This document shows positions 57,704 to 64,000 of a stretch of 64,000 nucleotides of DNA, in pieces. Every line of letters starts with the position of its first letter. Within the stretch, counting starts at the first letter, position 1. The position numbers were made by a program, and so were the translations under genes. The notes under the pieces were generated by a model. It was not told where the DNA came from. It did no database searches and saw nothing but the letters and a program-made list of their open reading frames with translations. The stretch covers positions 57,396,020-57,460,019 of the forward strand of contig CM059567.1 in assembly GCA_030386875.1 (NCBI GenBank), in the 5' to 3' direction. The stretch comes from Morinoia aosen. Taxonomy: Eukaryota; Arthropoda; Malacostraca; Amphipoda; Talitridae.

Positions 57704-57711
57704 CTTTAGAT

Positions 57712-58395
57712 TTACGATACTTGAGCGGCAAACATATCGCATTCGATTCAGAGGAAACGTCAAGAGACATGCGATGTTGCTCCGTCTTTTTGAAACCATA
57801 GATCATGAGGATCATGATTGGTGAGGAATCCGGCACCCCTTGAATAGAAAAGTTCCAATCATTTCACTGCAGCAGGCTCTATCAGTCGCAAAATAGTTTT
57901 ATACTTTGGAAAAATAGCTCCATGCGCTGAAATCTTGCATGGGATGGCATGACCTTAGCTGGTTGCAATGGTCTGCCACACTGGCATCGAAAGTTGTGTT
58001 CGTTTAACATTTTCTTCGCGGGGTGGACAACAAAAAAGTTTCTTTCAGGCACATATAACTTAGAATCGTAACCATTTATAGAATTGCCGAAGAAATGTAT
58101 TATTGCCACGCCATTCCTATTTATGAGACCGTTCTTAGTTTAATTTAAATTTACAAATACAGAACTTGAATTCCTATTAATCAAACCCCTATTTACCTTA
58201 AGGCAATTCTGACCTAATTTTGAGTTTTGGAGTTGAATAGAGTAAAATTATCTGATTAATTCGTGTAGGCAGAGCGCCCTCTGCTGCCTCATTAACGCGG
58301 CACCTGCGATCCGCTGCCTAATTACCAGCATACCTGTTCCTGTGGGGGTAAATCCGGGGCTTAATTAGGGTTGGGTTGATATCAGCGACTGGTGA
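57712..58395. other. Unique sequence, no gene recognised
   Basis: A minus-strand frame of 75 codons at 57882-58109 has no recognised domain. No transposon ends. Confidence 0.4.
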
Positions 58396-58575
58396 TGGTT
58401 GACAGGGTGTTGCCTGCCAGTTGTGTCGCCAGATGATGGCGGATTGGGTGTTGCCTGCCAGGTATGTTGCCAGATGATGGCGGGCTGGAGAAAATGTTGC
58501 CAGATGATGGCGGACTGGGAAGAATGTTGCCTATGATGGACTGTGTGTTGCCTGGCAGTTACGTCGCCAGATGAC
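58396..58575 (+). repeat. GTTGCCAGATGATGGCGG repeat, four copies
   Basis: GTGTTGCCTGCCAGTTGTG and CGCCAGATGATGGCGG recur at about 45-bp spacing with deletions. Confidence 0.75.
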
Positions 58576-58764
58576 GGTTGACTGCGTGTACTGCGCTAGT
58601 TGCCGTGCAGGCGGTTGGGTTTCATACAACTGGCAGGTCCTGACGGAGATTTATAACATTTTATATTTTTTTATTTTGGGTGGAAAATTTTTAACGGAAA
58701 ACGCCCGTACGTCTCCTTACTTGCTCTCATTCTTCTCACTTCCCCTCATTTCCTCCCTCTCCCC

Positions 58765-59785
58765 TCACTTCACTTCCGACCACTTCACTTCCGACCACTT
58801 CACTTCCGACCACTTCACTTCTGACCACTTCACTTCCGACCACTTCACTTCCGACCACTTCACTTCCGACCACTTCACTTCCGACCACTTCACTTCTGAC
58901 CACTTCACTTCCGACCACTTCACTTCCGACCACTTCACTTCTGACCACTTCACTTCCGACCACTTCACTTCCGACCACTTCACTTCCGACCACTTCACTT
59001 CCGACCACTTCACTTCTGACCACTTCACTTCCGACCACTTCACTTCCGACCACTTCACTTCCGACCACTTCACTTCTGACCACTTCACTTCTGACCACTT
59101 CACTTCCGACCACTTCACTTCCGACCACTTCACTTCCGACCACTTCACTTCCGTCCACTTCACTTCTACCCACTTCACTTCTGACCACTTCACTTCCGAC
59201 CACTTCACTTCTGACCACTTCACTTCCGACCACTTCACTTCCGACCACTTCACTTCCGACCACTTCACTTCCGACCACTTCACTTCCGACCACTTCACTT
59301 CCGACCACTTCACTTCCGACCAATTCACTTCCGACCACTTCACTTCCGACCACTTCACTTCCGACCACTTCACTTCCGACCACTTCACTTCCGACCACTT
59401 CACTTCCGACCACATCACTTCCGCCCACTTCACTTCTGACCACTTCACTTCCGACCACTTCACTTCCGACCACTTCACTTCCGACCACTTCACTTCCGAC
59501 CACTTCACTTCCGACCACTTCACTTCCGACCACTTCACTTCCGACCACTTCACTTCCGACCACTTCACTTCCGACCACTTCACTTCCGACCACTTCACTT
59601 CCGACCACTTCACTTCCGACCACTTCACTTCCGACCACTTCACTTCTGACCCCTTCACTTCCGACCACTTCACTTCCGACCACTTCACTTCCGACCACTT
59701 CACTTCCGACCACTTCACTTCCGACCACTTCACTTCCGACCACTTCACTTCCGACCACTTCAATTCCAACCACTTCACTTCCCAT
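58765..59785 (+). repeat. 15-bp minisatellite, about 68 copies
   Basis: The unit is CACTTCACTTCCGAC with rare variants (TTCTGAC, TTCCGTC, TTCTACC). The period is a multiple of 3 without stops, so all forward frames and two reverse frames stay open (FTSDH, VVGSE and KWSEV pentapeptides). Not a gene. It sits within a longer pyrimidine-rich tract. Confidence 0.97.
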
Positions 59786-60345
59786 TATTTGGTCTCGCTA
59801 CCCCTCCTCCTCCCATGCCCTCCCCTCACTATCTCTTCCCCTTTCCCCCTTCCTTCCTTACATTTTTCCTCTCTTCCCCACGCTTTTTCTGCTTTCCCCT
59901 TTCCCTCCCCATCATCCCCACTCGTTTTCTCTCTTCCTCACACTCTGCCTCTCTTCCCCCGCGCTTTTTCTCACCCTCACCCTCACTTTCTCATACTCAC
60001 CCTTACCTTCTCACACTCACCCTTACCTTCTCACACTCACCCTTACCTTCTCACACTCACCCTTACCTTCTCACACTCACAATCATATTCCATGATCCTT
60101 AGAAACTTTCACTTCCCCTCACTTTTACTTTTCTAGACTTCTCTTTCCCATACTCTCCCTCACTCTCTCTTATTCTCCACTCACTATCGCCTTCTATCAT
60201 TTCCCGTCATTCTCCTTCGCTTTCTCTCCCCTCCCTCATTTTCCCTTTTCCTCTTCCTCCTCCGCTTCTAACCCCCCCCCCCCCTCACTCTTTCCTCCCC
60301 TCATTCTTTCCCCCACTCCCCCCTCCCTCACTCCCCACAAACCCA
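59786..60345 (+). repeat. Pyrimidine-rich low-complexity tract with a 20-bp subrepeat
   Basis: C/T-rich sequence. CTTACCTTCTCACACTCACC recurs about five times at 59990-60080. A C homopolymer lies near 60271-60284. It could be an extension of the same strand-asymmetric domain as the 15-bp array. Confidence 0.85.
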
Positions 60346-60534
60346 CCTCTGAAGTTCACTGAAGTTGAGCTGAAATTGATAAGCGGATCAGGAAACTGCG
60401 TCCGCGCTTTGTGTCCGTCATTGGATTATGCGGACGGCGCTGCGGCGTCCGACGGGGGCCGGGCCGGCCGTTTGGCGGCGTGCGACTCTGGGCGCTGTGT
60501 CCCCGTCGCTTTGTAGCGCTGGCGTTCGAGTTAT

Positions 60535-60930
60535 CAATGTGTTGCTTACTTTGTAACGCGTAGTTACTAAAATAGCATCAATGGTTTAAGATGCCTGCGA
60601 TCTGGTGTTCAAGTAATGCCCGTGTTGCTTACGTTTCGATGCGCTGTAGCTAAATTAATATCTATGGTTTAAGTCGCCTATGATTGGGGTTCAAGTAATC
60701 TCTGTCTTACCTACGTTTCGATGCGCTTTAACTGTTTTAATATTGATGGTTTAAGATGCCTCCGATCAGGGGTTCAAGTAATTCCTGTATTGCTTACTTT
60801 TTGATGCGTAGCTACTAAATTAGCATCAATGGTTTAAGATGCTGGCGATCTGGGGTTCAAATATTTCCTGTCGTACATACATTTCGACGCACTGCAACTG
60901 TATTAGCGCATCTATGGCTTGAGATGTCTG
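60535..60930 (+). repeat. 83-bp tandem repeat, about 5 copies
   Basis: The marker GGTTTAAG recurs at about 60583, 60666, 60749 and 60831, and as GGCTTGAG near 60916. Units also share GGGGTTCAAGTAAT and TTTCGATGCGCT. The GGTTCAA core is B-box-like, but the repeat is not tRNA-shaped. Confidence 0.85.
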
Positions 60931-61168
60931 AGTATAAATCCTGCTTTGAGCTGCTAAAATTGCAGATCCTCCTTCGTAAAAAGTTGGGCTGGAATAAAGA
61001 TTTGCGTCATTTGGATGATGGTGGTCTGCAGTCGCCGTGTTGTTTAGATTAATTAGGCTAGTTGTGTAGAATAACTCATGTGGAGGCCTGTAGAGCAAGT
61101 TTTAAATATGTGCTCTTTGATGGTAAATGCGATTTCTGTAAAATGAAGTTTACTATTCATTGAATTAA

Positions 61169-61388
61169 CACTTTGGCTGTGGTAGGTATAACTGAAGTTT
61201 ACATTCAAGTCGAATTTAAAGTCAATTGTAGTAAGCAATGTTGAAAATAGTTAATATTCACTGAATCGTGGCTTCATTTAGTTTTGATTAAGTGTTTAAG
61301 AAAATTTAGTTAGTGACAACTGGTCGGTCAGCAGAATTATGGAAATTCACTCCTCGTACCACCGGTAGCTCACGTCGGAGTCAAAATG
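61169..61388. mobile_element. piggyBac-like MITE, copy C
   Basis: TTAA lies at 61165-61168 and 61389-61392. Ends CACTTTGGCTGTGGTAGG and, inverted, CATTTTGACTCCGACGTG correspond. The interior contains GACAACTGGTCGGTCAG and CACCGGTAGCTCACG, as in copies A and B. Length 220 bp, no coding capacity. Confidence 0.83.
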
Positions 61389-61539
61389 TTAAATTCTGAT
61401 GTATTTTTTTATCGGTAGTCTGAATTTTTGCCGACGTGTGAGTGTTTGTGGAAGAGTTGTCATGACTACGCTGATGACTTTGTGTGGTTAATGTTCGAGT
61501 TATGTTGCAATGAGTGATAGCTCTTCAAATTTGAAAGTT

Positions 61540-61815
61540 TTAAAGATATTAGCCTCAATAGTCGAGACATTTTCACCACCACAATTTAAGATTGTTCAGA
61601 TAAGTAACAGCAACAATCGAAACATTTTCAACGCCCAAATAAAAAATTGTTGAGATATGTAAGTAGCCGAGGCAATCAAGACATTTTCTTCATCAAGATT
61701 GAAAATTGTTAGAGTAAGCAGCCTCAACAATCGGAGCATTTTCAACAGCCAAAATTGAAGATTATCAACGTAAGTAACCTCAACAATCGAGACATTTTCA
61801 ACGCCAAAAAGATTA
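61540..61815 (+). repeat. 54-60 bp degenerate repeat, about 5 copies
   Basis: CAACAATCGAGACATTTTCA recurs near 61565, 61619, 61679, 61735 and 61789, with GTAAGTAACCTCAACAAT between copies. Confidence 0.82.
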
Positions 61816-62225
61816 CAATTGTAATTTTATTCTAAGATTCCACGCGCCCATATAGTGTAAATTCCAAGAAAATGAGCGGACCCAATGATGACGTGGTGCA
61901 CTAGTGCCGCCTTGCTTCACTGTCCCCAACACACTACACCTCAGCGAGCTCAATGAGAATAGGTTGCTTACACGCTGCTCTTCAGTGCTCTGTTTTCTTC
62001 TTCCTCGCCAACTTCGATGCCTTCTGACTCACTCTCTAATTACCAGAATAGGTCGTTTAAATTCTTCTATTCTTGTACGCGAGCTTTCCCTCTATTACGG
62101 CTGGAGATTGAGTAATACGTGTCACCGCTCACCCCCAGTTGTCATGAATAGCCCTTTACAAGCTGGAAATATCAGCCGCCTCGCCAACTCGTGTGCCGCA
62201 CTACCAAGAAAACCGGAGTAAATGC
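61816..62225. other. Unique sequence, no gene recognised
   Basis: A forward 105-codon frame at 61904-62221 has no recognised domain and is not supported. Confidence 0.35.
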
Positions 62226-62227
62226 AT

Positions 62228-62480
62228 CATAAAATAAATAATGATAAAACCAGCCAAAACAACAGTCGACCAGTTTCAAAAATTCAACCAGTCGACCAGT
62301 TTCAAAACCGTTTCAAAAATTCACTGGGGAGGTGAAAAATTAATAATGATGTATCCAGCCATATTAGCAGTCGACCCCAAGAAAAAGTCCTCGTCTCAAA
62401 ACATGACTGTGGAGATGAAAGAATTGAGAAATGATGTTTCCAGCCATATTAGCAGTCGACCCTGAGAAAAAAATCCTCGT
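62228..62480 (+). repeat. About 110-bp tandem duplication, two to three copies
   Basis: AATGATGTATCCAGCCATAT near 62347 and AATGATGTTTCCAGCCATAT near 62431 each begin a block with TTAGCAGTCGACCC, an A-rich run and ATCACTGTGxAGATG. A more diverged block precedes them, containing AACAGTCGACCAGTTTCAAA. The arrangement lies just before a transposase relic. Confidence 0.7.
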
Positions 62481-62519
62481 TTGAAAACATCACTGTGAAG
62501 ATGATCGCGCATGAGTCGC

Positions 62520-62800
62520 AGAAGGATCTGAAAATGCCAGCTCAACATGCAGCCAAAAGCACTTACTCGCAAAAAAAACAAGGATGAGAAACGGCTATTT
62601 TTTTGTCACAAATCTGACATCAGAGCGACGGGAGGCGATTTTCAGTGACGAAAGCTCCCTCAAGTCGGCCAGAAACTGCTCCAAGATTGTTCAACGTCCT
62701 CCTGAGGTAACCAGGTGCGACCCCCGGTACCTATACAATTGTGGCAGTGCAACTCTCTGGTCTCTGGCAGTGTGATGGCGAGGGTAGCCGCGCTGGTAAT
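62520..62800 (+). pseudogene. Tc1-like transposase fragment
   Basis: Forward fragments read LTRKKNKDEKRLFFCHKSD in one frame and, from about 62628, REAIFSDESSLKSARNCSK and VQRPPEVTRCDPRYL in another. IFSDESS contains the first catalytic aspartate of Tc1-type DDE transposases, and RPPG-like plus DPRYL motifs normally follow. The rest of the catalytic core is missing or unrecognisable. It is a decayed fragment. Confidence 0.75.
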
Positions 62801-62929
62801 AAAGTGAAAGGGAACTTAGTTTCATCCTAGCGTGAGAGCACTAATCCTTGAGCGCTGCTTTGGAGCTACACCGATTGATCGGAGCTTGATTGACTCGAGC
62901 TTTACAGCTTGTCTGGAGCTACGTGTACT

Positions 62930-63260
62930 GTCTTGATTAAACTCATACAGATTACCTGGAGCTTTACAGATTGCCTGGAGCTTACAGATTGCCTGGAGCT
63001 CTACAGCTTGCCTAGAGCTACATATACTGTATTGATTAAACTCATACAGATTACCTGGAGCTTTACAGATTGCCTGGAGCTTACAGATTGCCTGGAGCTT
63101 ACAGATTGCCTGGAGCTTACAGATTGCCTGGAGCTTACAGATTGCCTGGAGCTTTACAGCATTCCTGGAGCTACACAAATTGATTGAACTCATACAAATT
63201 GCCGGGAACTACATGAAATGATTAGAATCACACAGATTGCTTGAAGCCATGCAAATGGCC
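62930..63260 (+). repeat. 18-19 bp GATTGCCTGGAGCTTACA repeat within a larger duplication
   Basis: The basic unit GATTGCCTGGAGCTTACA recurs about ten times. A larger block, TGATTAAACTCATACAGATT followed by several units, is duplicated (about 62934 and 63033), so this region also has two levels of repetition. Confidence 0.87.
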
Positions 63261-63439
63261 TGGTGCTCTACTGATTGCCAAGAGCTACGCAGATTGATTG
63301 GAGCTACAAAATTGCTTGGAGTGCTTCTCTCCGCCGTGAGGAATTGCTGCCGGGCCTCGCAAGCGATAAACGGGCCCATATTTTTAGGACTTTTTGTTCG
63401 GTTTTTGTCGGTCTCTCACCGAACACGGAATGTTTTTAG

Positions 63440-63745
63440 AGTACTTTTCTGCCCTATGTTTACCGGGAATGTTGCCCTATGTTTACCGGGAATGTTGCCC
63501 TATGTTTGCCGGGAATGTTGTTCTATTTTTATCGGGAATGTTGCCCTATGTTTACCGGGAATGTTGCTCTATTTTTACCGGGAATGTTGCCCTATGTTTA
63601 CCGGGAATGTTGCTCTATGTTTACTGGGAATATTTTTGGAGCACTTTCCTGCCCTATGTTTACTGAGATTTTTTTGGGGAGCACTTTCCTGCCCTATGTT
63701 TACTGGGAATTTTTTTGGAGCACTTTCCTGCCCTATGTTTACAGG
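63440..63745 (+). repeat. 23-bp CCCTATGTTTACCGGGAATG repeat, with longer right-hand units
   Basis: CCCTATGTTTACCGGGAATG plus TTG recurs about eight times. The last three units insert TTTTTTGGAGCACTTTCCTG, giving a longer repeat. All forward frames are open as a by-product. Confidence 0.9.
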
Positions 63746-64000
63746 GAATGTATTTTCGTAGTGTTGATATTCGCAAAGGGTTTCTAGATATTGATGAACT
63801 TTTGATTGATTTTTGATGAGTTTTTCTCATTTCAGGTGAGTCTACGGAAATGATGCTGCCGAGTTCAAACCACTTGCTTCATCGTCGTGAGTATTCTCTT
63901 TATCTTTTTTGAGTTGAACTTTGCGCTAGTTTGACACACCGATTTGTAGACGTTGAATTTTTGCATTGTTTGAAATATGGAGAATTTTTCAATATTTTTT
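63746..64000. other. AT-rich right edge, no gene recognised
   Basis: No recognised features before the end of the window. Confidence 0.4.

Noticed and set aside
57882-58109. Minus-strand 75-codon frame as a possible gene
   Set aside because: No domain, no supporting context, and length within chance expectation.
58571-60136. 521-codon forward frame with FTSDH repeats
   Set aside because: A 15-bp stop-free unit makes it; reverse frames are also open.
60271-60290. C homopolymer as a telomeric or regulatory signal
   Set aside because: It is part of a low-complexity pyrimidine tract; no telomeric hexamer or pentamer repeats were seen.
61904-62221. Forward 105-codon frame as a possible small gene
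   Set aside because: No recognisable domain or conserved pattern, and short frames of this length are expected by chance.

Overview
This window looks like eukaryotic, non-coding, repeat-saturated DNA. I found no convincing host gene, exon, rRNA or functional tRNA gene. Its recognisable content is decayed transposable elements plus more than twenty unrelated minisatellite arrays, which by my count cover roughly 35 of the 64 kb. The mixture of an RTE-like LINE, a Penelope-like element with a GIY-YIG domain, mariner/Tc1 transposase relics, hAT and piggyBac type MITEs and a tRNA-like SINE fits an arthropod. The LINE protein style resembles elements I associate with decapod crustaceans. That assignment is an inference, not a proof.

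Layout. 0-9.5 kb: arrays with periods 22, about 52, 17, 54 and 40 bp, then a TG-rich tract. 9.8-12.7 kb: a 5'-truncated LINE on the minus strand with two frameshifts and one in-frame stop. 12.9-13.9 kb: a SINE-like unit, a hAT-like MITE and an inverted-repeat element, side by side. 14-18 kb: arrays of 20, 37 and 49 bp. 18.3-23.5 kb: a dispersed retroposon-like family (named R18 here), a 2.9 kb G/T array, a hAT MITE and a piggyBac-like MITE. 24-32.3 kb: arrays of 20, 21, 16/18, 52 and about 24/17 bp. 32.7-33.5 kb: a long-terminal-inverted-repeat element. 33.9-40.0 kb: the largest array, about 198 copies of a 31-bp unit. 40.2-42.6 kb: R18, a mariner pseudogene and a Penelope-like fragment with hammerhead-like motifs. 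42.8-49.4 kb: arrays of 38, 36, about 114, 11 and 30 bp. 51-54 kb: a piggyBac-like MITE, GT and ACGC arrays, two further MITEs and a second mariner relic. 57.1-57.7 kb: a hAT-type element carrying its own 22-bp minisatellite. 58.8-64 kb: a 15-bp array, pyrimidine tracts, shorter degenerate arrays, a third piggyBac-like MITE and a Tc1-like transposase fragment.

Nothing here suggests genes working together. The coherent story is genome dynamics. Seven arrays show an internal second-order duplication, with offsets that are whole numbers of units wherever I could count them. That points to block-wise amplification. Several arrays abut or lie inside mobile elements. The very long open frames in the window are by-products of arrays that lack stop codons. 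I found no undescribed protein system. The observations most worth following are the minisatellite inside a hAT element, the TTAA MITE family, the R18 family at array edges, the hammerhead-like motifs and the shared higher-order structure of the arrays.
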